Shown: positions 35,301 through 45,907 of the stretch, piece after piece
Numbering within the stretch: position 1 is the first letter of the stretch
Layout: the number at the start of each line of letters is the position of its first letter
From: Persicaria tinctoria
Lineage: Eukaryota; Streptophyta; Magnoliopsida; Caryophyllales; Polygonaceae
Assembly (NCBI GenBank): GCA_037127255.1
Contig: JBANSL010000005.1
Coordinates: 83,643,160 to 83,707,159 of the forward strand
Direction: 5' to 3'
DNA length: 64,000 nucleotides
The notes under the pieces: generated by a model
Told to the model about the DNA's origin: nothing
Seen by the model: only the letters and a program-made list of their open reading frames with translations
The model's database searches: none
Program-made: the position numbers and the translations under genes

Positions 35301-36038
35301 TTGAGTCGAGCTTAAGTTTTGACTCGAGCTTAAAAATGTGCTCATATTCGGCTCGTTTAGAAAATGAACAAGCTTGAGCCAAGCTGAAATTCTAGAAATT
35401 CCATAAAATTCGAGCTATTCTAGCTTTGAACCGAGCTTAAAAATGTGCTCATACTCGGCTCATTTAGAAAATAAACGAGTTTGAGCCGAGCTTTTATCGA
35501 GTAAGTACAAGCTACTCGTGTTAACATAACACCCCTACATATCATATCGTATCGCATCGTATTAATGCTGATAGTCACAGGTTTCTACCACTCCGCCATT
35601 CTCAGCACACACGACATAAACGGGAGGGAACGATTTTGGGAGCTAGCCGAGAAGGCTTACAAGTCTTTCAAGGCCACAAAGAGCGGCAACGACCACTTGC
35701 ACGACATCGCGGACCTCAACTTCCTCATGTGCAAGGCCATCGAGAATCCGAGCCTCACGCCCTCATCGGCGATGAGGACCTCTTTCATCGCGGTGTTTGA
35801 GGACGAACCCCTCCAGCACCATGCCGACGACAAGGCCCACCGCGAGGACATGGGCGTCGAGGAGTATCTGTATAGCTCCTCCGTCCACGGGGTGGGCCCC
35901 TCTCTCACCATCTTCACCTCGGTGAGAGACTGGGGGTTGGACTGTTGGTGCGTCTACCCGGGGCCTCTGCATTCAAGGCAGCAGATGGAGGCCCTCCTTG
36001 AACAGATTAAAGCTATATTGATTGACGCTACTTGCTGA
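32393..36038 (+). CDS. Condensation/acyl-CoA acyltransferase-fold protein, paralog B
   Basis: Exons 32393-33157, 35002-35173 and 35581-36038 join in phase to 464 residues, the same length as paralog A. The start was chosen to match A (MSAATGETVSRP); an upstream in-frame ATG at 32372 would add only seven residues. The motif region reads HTAACDR (His153, Asp158), with Thr where condensation domains have the second His. Other blocks are ELSMCRALPGGTGITVLALLLSK, KLCSALTASALIAARRCSK, VATVVDCRPLLDP, FYHSAILSTHDINGRERFWE and SVHGVGPSLTIFTSVRDWGLDCWCVYPGPL. Small indels against A fall in the LHG(G)AES/TEP and SSGGGGAEL stretches. Intron 1 is 1844 bp against 296 bp in A. Intron 2 carries a miniature transposon. 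The frame is intact and the substrate is unknown. Confidence 0.85.
35227..35537. mobile_element. hAT-like miniature element in intron 2 of gene B, TSD CATATCAT
   Basis: Exact 8-bp duplications CATATCAT lie at 35219-35226 and 35538-35545. Ends are TAGGGCTGTTAT and the complement of TAGGGGTGTTAT (one mismatch). The body has repeated GAGCCGAGCTT and ACTCGGCTC words similar to those of 12275-12549. Its removal would leave an intron of about 88 bp. Confidence 0.88.
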
Positions 36039-36225
36039 TCGATATCGATAGTAAACCTTGTGTGGTTGTTTTCTATAATCATCGATGGGAAATAAAGGGT
36101 TGGTTTCTGTCACTGTCGTCGACCCTAGCTTATGTAATTCCATTGGTTTCGAAGATATTAAATGTTGAATTGATCTAGCATGTCTCAAGGAAGAGAGAAA
36201 AAAACAGTGAATTGGGGGGAAAAAA

Positions 36226-36600
36226 TCATGTTTGATTGCGATTTCTATATGCTTCGTTCTCTGGCGGAAAACAAGATTTTTTGGCTATGCTGTCACACAT
36301 TAGAGGGATGCTTGACATTTCTTTGTGAGGAATCTTGCTTAACCATGCCAGCTCTGCTGCGACTCGTCTCATGTATGATCCATAGCTGAGCTTGGCAATG
36401 AGAAATGGTGGGCAATTGCATAAATTGGCTGAGATGTTGCACTGTGAATGCCAAATCTGGGCGTGTGTTTGTTCAAAATTTAATCTTGCCCACAACTCGT
36501 CTATACATAGTTGGATCTGTCATAGGAGTTCCTTCGTCTGCAGCAACATATATGGATGGATCAAGAGGATCTGTACTTGATTGCCAATCTTGTCGATTAC
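36226..36600 (-). pseudogene. Copia reverse transcriptase/RNase H fragment
   Basis: Reading the minus strand gives DPSIYVAADEGTPMTDPTMYRRVVGK, then PDLAFTVQHLSQFMQLP, then a shifted frame with RRVAAELAWLSK and PLMCDS. These match the end of Copia reverse transcriptase and the start of RNase H. It has stops and frameshifts and no LTRs nearby. Confidence 0.75.
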
Positions 36601-36626
36601 TGTAATCGACAAGATTGGCGATCAAG
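36576..36626. repeat. 24-bp stem hairpin with 3-base loop
   Basis: CTTGATTGCCAATCTTGTCG continues with ATTA, the loop is CTG, and the complement follows with a single T/C difference. It overlaps the edge of the Copia fragment, suggesting a snap-back inverted duplication at its breakpoint. Confidence 0.8.
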
Positions 36627-36838
36627 AAGTACACGAGATTGATTGAAGTCTGGGGTGTCGAGATGTACCTATATCCCTACTCCAAACAAGTCGAGAGGAT
36701 AGTTCTTGAAGGCCTACTGCCACTAGCAAAACAACACAGCAATAAGCTTTAAAAGGGGCTAAATTTCTTTCATGGACAGAAGCGAAAGACTAATTAAACT
36801 AGCTTTAAAATTTATTTCTGAAATTCGAAATCCAGATG

Positions 36839-39800
36839 TTATTTCATAAGATCTAGAAACACAAAGCAATTCCACAAGCTATGCAACAACATGGAAGGCA
36901 ACAGGTTCCTAGATCTCGCAAACAAAACACCCATCACCACTCCGAGGAGAACAAGAGGAAACATCCTCTGTACATTGAAATGGGCAAGAGCAAATACGAC
37001 GGAACTCACCAATATAGAGGACCACACGGGCATGTACCTTGTCAAGGACGGAAGGAGGAACCCTCGGAAGAGAATCTCCTCCCATATTGGTGCACATACT
37101 GAGACGACCATCACATAAAGCCCCATTGCAACTTTGTCACGGGCTAAGATTGATTGCTCAACACTTGAGAGGATTACGGGTGTAGATGGCAAATCGGGCA
37201 AAAGATCGACGTTGAACAGGGATAACCGGTTGACTAAGGGAAACATGAGGCATCCGAGAGCAACATCAATTTGCCAGTTCCCTTTGAGGCTGAAGTTGAA
37301 CCATCCTGATGGGAGGGGGCGGAACCGAGAAAGGCAACGATAGAGAATTGCAATACCCGCAAGCCCTTCAGTGGCGTCAGTTAAAAGACTGTACAACGCC
37401 TGTCCTCTGTAAGTCAAAGTCTCTTTGTTGAAGCCTACCATGTGAGCCGTAAAAGGAATCATCCAAGAACCCACAAACCAAAATGCAGCTATCCAAAGGA
37501 GCATAACCTGAAGTAGAACGCACAGGCAGTTGAAACGAAGCATTTAGAATAAGAAATGAACCCTAAGGTGACAGTAAAATGATCTCAGATCATCAATCAA
37601 CATGTCAACTCAGCGGGGACTACCCTCCTCATTCTAGTCCCTATTTGGGGATCAAAAATCACCCCCGGCCCCATCCATGCCAGGTTCGCATCTTGATCCC
37701 CAACCGCAACCCTGCCTAATCTTCCCAGTTTATGTTCCCACGGGTTTTCCCGTTTAGATGTTGAATAACTTATATATTGATCATTCAATATTGAACAGCA
37801 GAAACCGTGACTTGATATGAAAAAATCATCATAATCTGTATGAAATCCCACCAATTTAGTAGTTTTACACTATTTTAATAAAATGAAATATTACATCATG
37901 TTTTCTGTAGTTCAATAATGAATACTCAACATATAAGTTATTCAATATCCAAATGTAATACTAGTGTCACAGTATAGGATGGGGATTTCCCGCGGGAATG
38001 AGGGAATCCCTCCCCATTGACACACTGACTCAGTTAGTTATAGGAGTTGGGACAAATGAGCCCACATGTAATGATCAGAAGCATCACATAACAAGTGATG
38101 AAGAATGATTAGTTCAGTCACTTTAGTATGCTTTGTAATTTACTCATCGAGTCCTTGCCGATTTGATCTGCCTCTAAACCCTTTAGTAAAAGGCATGCAT
38201 TAAAAATTAAACAAACAACATCTGTAAGCTCGTCTAGTCCATTTAATACTTTTTAGCATGACACTTTCATATAGTACCATTTAATCACAACTTTCTTAAG
38301 TAGCTTAATGGTTTGACCATCAAATAGAACATATCAACTTTTTGGCCATTAATTGAACAAAGGTAGAAAACAATCAGGCAGCTGTAAATGATCCAGAACA
38401 TGCACAAAAAGCTCAACAAATAGAGAAAGATGCTTGGCAAAAAAAACTCAAAACTATGCACAACGTCTGGTATTATATATAGCCAACCATATAACACATT
38501 TGATAGTAAGAAAGGAAATTGTTGAAGGTGGTTAAGGGTTCATTTAGCAATATTATTACTTATGAGGATTCACTATAGACTGATATGTGCTGATACAGGG
38601 TGAAAAGAAGCTTCTAATGTATATGAGTGCACACTAAAGAAACCATTGAACTTTATTTTTCATGGAGAAATAGTTCATGGTCTAGAGCACATGATCAACA
38701 ATTATCGAAAAAAGGTTGGCATACTGATAAACTGATAAATAGAAAAGAGTACTGCCTACCTGCAATATAGTTTCTCCAGTCCATGGAACACTCCATGGTG
38801 TTGCAATCGTCCTAAGTACTGAAACAATTGCCTGCAACACGTTTAAGTGATTAGTGAGCATCAGACACTACTATACAATCAAGTAATATAGCAACCATGA
38901 CTAGGTGAAACATTTTCACATTCATATCTTAATAGATATAATACAAAGTAGAACATTTTCACATTTTCTTTCTCATCTTTTTACAAGAAAGTATGTTCAT
39001 ATGTTTATAGTTTTTGTCATCTTAAATACATAAATTGTCTAATCCTGTTCTGTCCAAACTTTCCAGTAACTTCACAGTTACACTTGACTTATATGGACAA
39101 AGCATATTCTCTACTCTAGCCTCTATTCTACAAGAATAACTATCAAAGGTATGTAGGATACTTTACCACTGAAAAATAATCATGACATGGAAATCTACAA
39201 AGTAAGAAAAACTAACTGAAAACGCAATGGGGAAGCAGACCTTTATATTAAGGCAGTCTTATCTCAATGGATCGAGCACAAGCTACCTATTCTTTAAGCT
39301 ATTATTTAGCATCATGAAATCAATCACAAAAAACCAAAACAAAATGGCATCCTTCTTCTCAATAAATGATCAAAGTGTCATAGTCAAAGAATAATCTATA
39401 CAAAATATACTCTGCATTCAATAAATACTTAAACACTGACATGACATGTTCATTCCACTATATAGTTAGTTCTCATTCGTTTTCCTCGACATAACCAGCT
39501 AGAGGTTAAAATATTTGTCCTATACTTCAAATCGCATGCTTTATCAGCATCTCTGTGACAATATAGTATAACAAGAAAGCTCCAGGTTTTTGCATCAAAG
39601 GTGAATCCTATACAATGGCTAGACACTCAATATACTCTTGTTCACTACTATTGATCAGCTGATTCCCAAACACAATATTTTACAAGGAATGTCAATTGAT
39701 ATTAAGCCCACTAGCTGTATGAAGTACTATCAAAAGAAACTCCTCAGTTGAATCACTATAAGTATAGACAACCTCCAATCTCAACATAAGCTAATTTACT

Positions 39801-40376
39801 GCAAGTGAGAATATATTTATTTGCTGATTTGATTTGATTTGATCAGAACCAAACTATTAAAAATAAATGTTGCAGATTCACACACCAATTACAAAATCAA
39901 CATAGCAGATGAAATTCACTGGTTAAATTAATGATCATCAACACTCAGTCAAATTACCTCGCTAACATTGGAAGCCCAGCTCTTGTTCACAACCCTGGCT
40001 TCTTCAAATTTCCCTCTAACCAATTCTTCGGCAATTTCCTCAACGACATCTGGCTTCAAGTTCTTCGAAGGGATCTCTTCTTGCCTAAAGCAAGATACCT
40101 TCCATTTCTACATCAAACGCAACAAATCGAGAGTCAAATCAGACCAAAAATAGAGCTTTTTTTAAAAAAAAAAAAAGAAAAAGAAAAATCAAAGCTCAAT
40201 CAACAATACTACAAAGAGAAAATTACCTTAACTGGAGACCTGGATAACGAGTTAAAGCTCCGAACGCCACGCGAAAGAGGCGACAATCGAGCTGGAAGTG
40301 TCTGAACCCTGATTCTAGACAGCGAAGGCGCAGAGAGAGGACGGTAAGAGAGAGCGTGCGAGCAAGAGCCGAACAT
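36839..40376 (-). CDS. CPBP (CAAX-type) intramembrane protease, probable plastid, four exons
   Basis: Exons 40227-40376, 39958-40107, 38760-38831 and 36839-37507 are all in phase 0 with GT-AG sites and encode 346 residues. Residues 1-50 are Ser/Arg-rich with few acids (MFGSCSHALSYRPLSAPSLSR), like a plastid transit peptide. A soluble segment with KPDVVEEIAEELVRGKFEEARVV follows, then multiple membrane segments. The CPBP motifs are EEILFR (Glu267, Glu268, Arg272), FALAHF (His300) and HSLWN (His333, Asn337). These are the putative metal-binding residues of the Rce1/Abi family, and all are present. The function is inferred as a membrane protease or a related non-proteolytic role; the substrate is unknown. 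No damage was seen. Confidence 0.9.
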
Positions 40377-40559
40377 GGGTCCGTGGAGAAATTAGGGTTT
40401 GATTCCACCCTGATTGTGAGAATTCCAAATCGTCCGCATTGGGTGGGGAAATCAAATCGTAGACGGAATTCAGAAGAAGGTTCAAACTCAGCCAACTCCC
40501 GTCAAATCGATATATTCACAAATTCCATGATTACGAAGAGCAGCTTGAAGAACTAACCT

Positions 40560-41028
40560 AGATCCCCGATTCCAGCCGCCGGTGGGACAGTGGTGGTAGG
40601 GGATTGCAATTTGCAAGGAAATTAAGGAGAGAGTTGAAAAATCGGTTTTCTGGTTCAATTAACAGAGGATTTCAGATTCCTTCAACCAATAGGAATTCCA
40701 AAATTGGGGAATTTTTAGGGTGGGAGAAAACGAGTAATTAAAAAAAGAAAAAAGTGAAAGAAATTTTGGGGAAAGGAAGATTGAAGTTTCGGGGAACGTG
40801 GCTACACAAGAATCACGCAAAAAGGGAGTCGAACATTTGGGGCCGCAGATTTTTTGTCTAAAATCATCAATTATCCAAAATTACACTCTTTAGGGTTCAT
40901 AAGAGTATATATTGACTGATTGATGGATTGCTTGTATCATTTGCAACTTGCAAGTTTTTAATCCAACTTGTCAAGCATGATTTGTGCTACTGCCCAAATT
41001 TTGTAAATTATTATGTAGATTTTGTACT
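40560..41028. other. Upstream region of the CPBP gene; no other gene
   Basis: Bases 40377-40900 are the likely 5' leader and promoter of the minus-strand CPBP gene. No clear TATA box was fixed and no other coding sequence was seen. Confidence 0.45.
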
Positions 41029-41030
41029 TA

Positions 41031-41312
41031 CTCCCTCCGTCCAACAATACATGTACTTTTAGATGTAAATTTTTGTTCAACAATAGATGGTCTTTTAGGT
41101 TTTCTAGGTAAAAAGTTGTAATGATTTGTATTGGTTTGTGTGTTGTTGACTTTTTAAAATAATTTGATTGGTTAAAATGTGTAGTGGGTGGGTTAAAAAA
41201 TAATAAAATTTATGAAAAAGTTAGTGCAATGATGATGTTTTTTTAAAAGTAAGGTGATTTATTAAAACTTGTGCAAAATGCTAAAAGGCAATGTATTTTT
41301 GGACGGAGGGAG
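41031..41312. mobile_element. Stowaway-like MITE with TA duplication
   Basis: Ends CTCCCTCCGTCC and GGACGGAGGGAG are perfect 12-bp inverted repeats flanked by TA on both sides (41029-41030, 41313-41314). The 282-bp interior is AT-rich and non-coding. These are the classic plant Stowaway (Tc1/mariner) end and duplication. Confidence 0.88.
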
Positions 41313-43379
41313 TATTACGCAGGAGTATAAAATATTAAATTTATTGTTATATTAATTTTTATTTTTTTAAAAAAGACAAAATTCAAAATATCATACAATG
41401 TTGATAAATCGAGAGGTCGTAAAAAGAAAACCGCAAATGGAGAATCCATTGAGAAAGAGTGCGATAGATACCCGAAGCAGACAATGAAGGTAGCAAACAT
41501 CCAACAAAGCACTACATAATGAATGAAATATAAACATCCCAACCAGGGACATAACATTATGTAATCAATTTAGATGTTTTGATGAATGAAAGTTATTTAA
41601 ATTTTACATTTCAATTCTAATAATTTTTACTTTCAATAATATAAATTAAATAGTATGTTATAAACAGTTAAACAAATATAAATATTTTAACGGGCATGTA
41701 ACCAATTTAATGGGTATCAGGGTATGTAATAAATTTAAGAGGGAAATGCACAAAATAACCTAAAAAATCGGTTTATTTGCAAGATTAACCCAATCCGGTT
41801 TTAAATTAGGTCAAACCGGATATTTGGTAACCTGTGTACCCGATAGCCCGTTGAAAAGGAGAGAAAGGGAAGAGAGAAGGAAGGGGATCAGAGACGGGGG
41901 CAGGTGGAGGCATCTCCCTCGACGGTGAACTGCTCGAGGCAAGACGCAGGTGGAGGCATCTCCCTCGAGGCGAGGCGCAGGCGAGAGGGCTCGAGCAGTC
42001 GCCTTCTCTTCCCACTTCTTCCCTTCGCTCTTGCCCAGCAGTCGCCTCATCTTCTTTCCTCTCCGTTGTGCTCTCTCGGAAATTGGAGACGACAGGCGAA
42101 CAAGCAACTCGAATCCAACTATCCTCGTCTTCTTCCTCTCCACTCTATCTTCCTACCATCGATCCAGGTATCCTCATCTTCCTATGAATTTCAACTTCAA
42201 TCAGTCGGTGCCCTCTGAATTTCATCTTCCTCTTCTTATCCCGCATCGACATTGACAGTCAGTGCGTCTGTCCTTCATTTGGATTGAATTTGAAATTGCC
42301 TTTGCTTGCTGTTGCTTTGTCCTTCATTTTGATTGAATTTGATATTTCCTTTGCTTGATATGCCTGATTGAAGTTGAACTTGCTTGAAATATTGTTAGAT
42401 AGGTGCGTTTCCCCTCTCCGAACTGATTCATTTGTTATCTATTTGAGTCTAAAAATTCAGAAATGCAATCCTCTTCTCCAGCTTGGATCTGGACCTTACA
42501 ATACAATTAGATGGAATCCTAAAGGAAGATGTATCCTTCAATTTAGGTGATAATCCAGATGCTGATAGATTAGAATTTAGTATGTTGTCATGTCTCTACT
42601 AGATGTGAAAGGAGATTTGGGCGTATCAAAGGAGATTTGGGCATCATGTAAAACTAAAGTAAGTGTCATGTAAAACTAAAGTAAGTGTCATGTAGAAAGA
42701 ACACTTGGAAGTAAAAACCAATTTTCTTATGTGGTCTGTTGTCCCGTGATAAGGCCATCAGTTTGATGAGTGATGAGTTGCTTAGTCATACTGAAGTTGT
42801 GGAATTGTCTAAGAAGATAAAAGTTGGTCTTATGCTGGAGGATTGCAGATCAAGGTGAAGTCTTACTCACTGTTTTTTATACTTTGATTATTTCTCACTC
42901 ACTATGCACATATGTCCATTTTGTATGAGCTGAATCTCCTTAATGAGAGACAGAAAGAGTATAAAACACAACCTCGTGATTTTTTTTACCTGTGTTTTTA
43001 CTTTTACTTACGTGCCTAATTGATAGGGGATCTAGCTCCAATCAACCACAAATCCTCTTTGATAAAAGATTATTTGCCTGCAGATGATTAGTTCTGTTGC
43101 TGATTTTGATTACCTATATGTTAGGTTTTTTTTCTTTTCAATATTGAAACTGATTTTTGAAATATGTTGGTTGATTATAATATGTGTTTAAACTTCCTTT
43201 ACTGGCTTGTATATGGTGTTAGTTGTCCCTTTACTAATCCACCCTTTTACTGAACTTTATTTTCATTCTTTTTCTTATTGGTACTTTGCAATATGCAACC
43301 TTGCAATCTTGCATTTTCTTCGTGGGATCGAAGACACAGAGGATTTGAGTACATCTCCTTTGACATAAATATTCTTCAC

Positions 43380-43448
43380 AGCCTATTAGCTCAATGGGAG
43401 ATCATTGTGGTCATACACAAAGATGTGGGTTCAATTCCCACGTAGGCT
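43380..43448 (+). tRNA. tRNA-like sequence 1 (pseudo-tRNA or SINE head)
   Basis: Acceptor ends AGCCTAT and GTAGGCT pair (one G-T). An A-box-like TAGCTCAATGG and a T arm GTGGG-TTCAATT-CCCAC with B-box-like GGTTCAATTCC are present. The anticodon stem TTGTG/CACAA closes a loop of six, not seven, bases (GTCATA), so decoding identity is uncertain and it is probably not a working tRNA. Confidence 0.5.
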
Positions 43449-44141
43449 TATTATTCATTAATCAACGTCGATTATCAACTTATGTTTAGAACAAGTCAAG
43501 CTTGCTACATCACCAAATTATAGGCAGTTTCATATCAAAATAAATCAAAAGCCAAGACACTTCATCTTCTTGTTGAATTGATCATCGGATGGGTTTTTAA
43601 CATGACAAGTAATAGGTTTGACATGTCATATACGTCACTTAACATGACAGTCAGAGTGAGCGGACTTACCCCGGAAATCATATCCAAGGCTGAATTTGAA
43701 ACCAAGTTAAAAAAAAAAAGTCTAGCAGAAGGAATTCTGAATCATAGAAAAGGAATAGAATATGTCTCAAATTCAGGTGTCAAGTAAAAAAAATCCATAT
43801 GTCAATTAAAATACATTATATGTCATGTAAATCCGGTAAGGGTGTCATGTAAATTCAGTATGGGTTATGGGTTATTTTTGGTGCTGCTATCACATAATTT
43901 TTTGGTGCTGACTATCACAGAATTCAGTCTCTTAGCACCTAATTTCTATTGAGATCTCTCTTAATGTGCATTCTTCAAAGTTTGGTGCTGCTATCACAGA
44001 TGGTCTATGTGGGAAACTGTAGAAAATCCATTTTTCTGATTTTAACAATGTATGATGATCATTTTTATGTGAGCTTGTACCAAAGCTATGTAGGATTTCC
44101 TTTGACATGTTAATAACAGCTCAATAATTCAATATCTAGAT

Positions 44142-44211
44142 GGCCTATGTGGGATTCGAACCCACATCTTTATACCAAAGCACATTGCTCTACCGATTGA
44201 GCTAATAGGCC
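44142..44211 (-). tRNA. tRNA-like sequence 2 (pseudo-tRNA or SINE head)
   Basis: Minus strand: perfect 7-bp acceptor GGCCTAT/ATAGGCC, D arm GCTC-AATCGGTA-GAGC, and T arm GTGGG-TTCGAAT-CCCAC. The A and B boxes are close to consensus. The middle does not form a standard 5-bp stem with a 7-base loop. It is closely related to 43380-43448 in opposite orientation. Confidence 0.55.
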
Positions 44212-45713
44212 AAAGTATATGTGATTTGTACTTGCACAACCAAAGCAATATCCCTCCAGGTTGTGTTTTATACTCTTTCTGTCTCTCATTAAGGAGATTC
44301 AGCTCATACAAAATGGACATATGTGCATAGTGAGTGAGAAATAATCAAAGTATAAAAAACAGTGAGTAAGACTTCACCTTGATATGTAATCCTCCAGCAT
44401 AAGACCGACATTTATCTTCTTAGACAATTCCACAACTTCAGTATGACTAAGCAACTCATCACTCATCAAACTGATGGCCTGATCACGAGACAACATACCA
44501 CATAAGAAAATTGGTTTTTGATACGCCCAAATCTCCTTTGATACGCCCAAATCTCCTTTCACATCTAGTAGAGACATGACAACATACTAAATTCTAATCT
44601 ATCAGCATCTGGATTATCACCTAAATTGAAGGATACATCTTCCTCTTTACTGACTCCTACCCTTGACATTACCCCCTGCCCCACTCCACTAGAAAATCCC
44701 ACGGACAAACTCAACCCCCTATTTGGCAACATCACTTACTACATGACACCTACAGCAATCAACATGTCACTTGTTTATTCAGACATGACAGACAGCAAAC
44801 CCCACCCTAACCGAATGGGAAACTTCAAACCAAACCATTTCAATTCCAAAATTCGAAATTTCAGTCTCTAGCCCTAAACTAAAAATTCCAATTTAAAGGC
44901 TTGGAAGATAGAGCAGAGAAGAAGAAGGGTGAAGGATTGTACCTGGAATCGCATAATCGAAGCCAATTGTGGAGATTATCCTCGACGAAGCTCAAAATCG
45001 CCTGAAGAAAGAGAGAGTGGAAGGATCTGCGTGAGGGAGGAAGGGCATGAGGCTTGGCACCCGAGCCCCCGACCCCCTTCCTTCTCCCTTCTTGTGCTTG
45101 CCTCAACCATGGCACCCGAGCTCGCCGAATGAGGTGTCTTATTCCTCCTCCGGCCCCATCGATCCCAAAGGAGACGAATGGGAGGAAGAAGGACCAAGAT
45201 GACTGCGCTCAAGCCCTCCCGTCGAGCTCGGAGGCCTGTCGCCTAGAGCCGCGAACCTCGCCTCTGACGACGGCGCCTTCCCTGCTTCATCGAACCCCTC
45301 ATCCTTCCCTTCCTCTCTCACTGTTGCGCGCTTTTCTCTCTCCAACCGGCTGCAACCCGTGAGAAACCGGGTAAAGGGGGTTACTTTGCAATTTTTTTGG
45401 GGGGGGTTAACCCCCACAATCCAACCGGGTATTTAGGTTAGTTTTGCAAATGGCCCTAAATTTAGAGGTTTTGATGAATGAAAGTTAATTAAGTTTTACA
45501 TTTAAATTTTAATAATTTTTACTGGTATAAATTAAATATATTGTGAATATTTTAATTGGTCTATAACCCATTTATAGGTTTTGATGGATATATGTCTAAT
45601 TAATCAAGTTTCTAGGGGTATATACCGTATATACCCCCCAAATAAAAAGAGTGTGTTAGTTGGTAAAATAATAAAAACAAGTATTTTCTACTAATAACCC
45701 ACCCATTCCCAAG

Positions 45714-45907
45714 CGGAGAAGATCGTTTAGTCCAAAATCACGGTCCATTTTGTGGTCAATTTAAACTTTATTGGTTGAAACGGTATATTTAATATTTTTA
45801 TTACTTTTCTTCATAAATAAGGTTACTTTTTCATGGCTTTTCCGCCTATGAAGTCAAATGGCCTGCAAAATGGACTTTTGTTTTGGACTAGACGATCCTC
45901 ACTTATC
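45714..45907. mobile_element. MITE-like inverted repeat
   Basis: The left arm GATCGTTTAGTCCAAAATCA and the right arm TTTTGGACTAGACGATCCTC pair over about 45 bases with mismatches, around an AT-rich centre of roughly 100 bp. No clear duplication of flanking bases was found. Confidence 0.55.

Larger units (their letters stand above)
41741..45456. mobile_element. Large inverted-repeat element, probably Mutator-like, 3.7 kb
   Basis: Ends align as GGGAAATGCACAAAATAACCTAAA (left) and, read inward, GGGCCATTTGCAAAACTAACCTAAA (right), about 80 percent similar. Flanks are TAAATTTAAGA and TAAATTTAGA, an aged duplication of about 9-10 bp. Internal arms 42490-42975 and 44260-44650 are inverted copies of each other, sharing for example CTCACTATGCACATATGTCC and CCCAAATCTCCTTT. 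Both sub-terminal regions are Ser/Pro-coding-like GC-rich tracts. No transposase domain was recognised. Two tRNA-like sequences lie in the centre. Confidence 0.6.

Noticed and set aside
41806..42255. Several overlapping Ser/Pro/Arg-rich frames on both strands, also at 44929-45417
   Set aside because: All lie in the GC-rich sub-terminal arms of an inverted-repeat element and give no recognisable domain. Capture of exon sequence remains possible but no gene is supported.
44142..44211. Functional nuclear tRNA gene
   Set aside because: Acceptor and T arms are good, but the anticodon arm does not give a 5-bp stem with a 7-base loop, and two degraded relatives are nearby. Listed as tRNA-like only.
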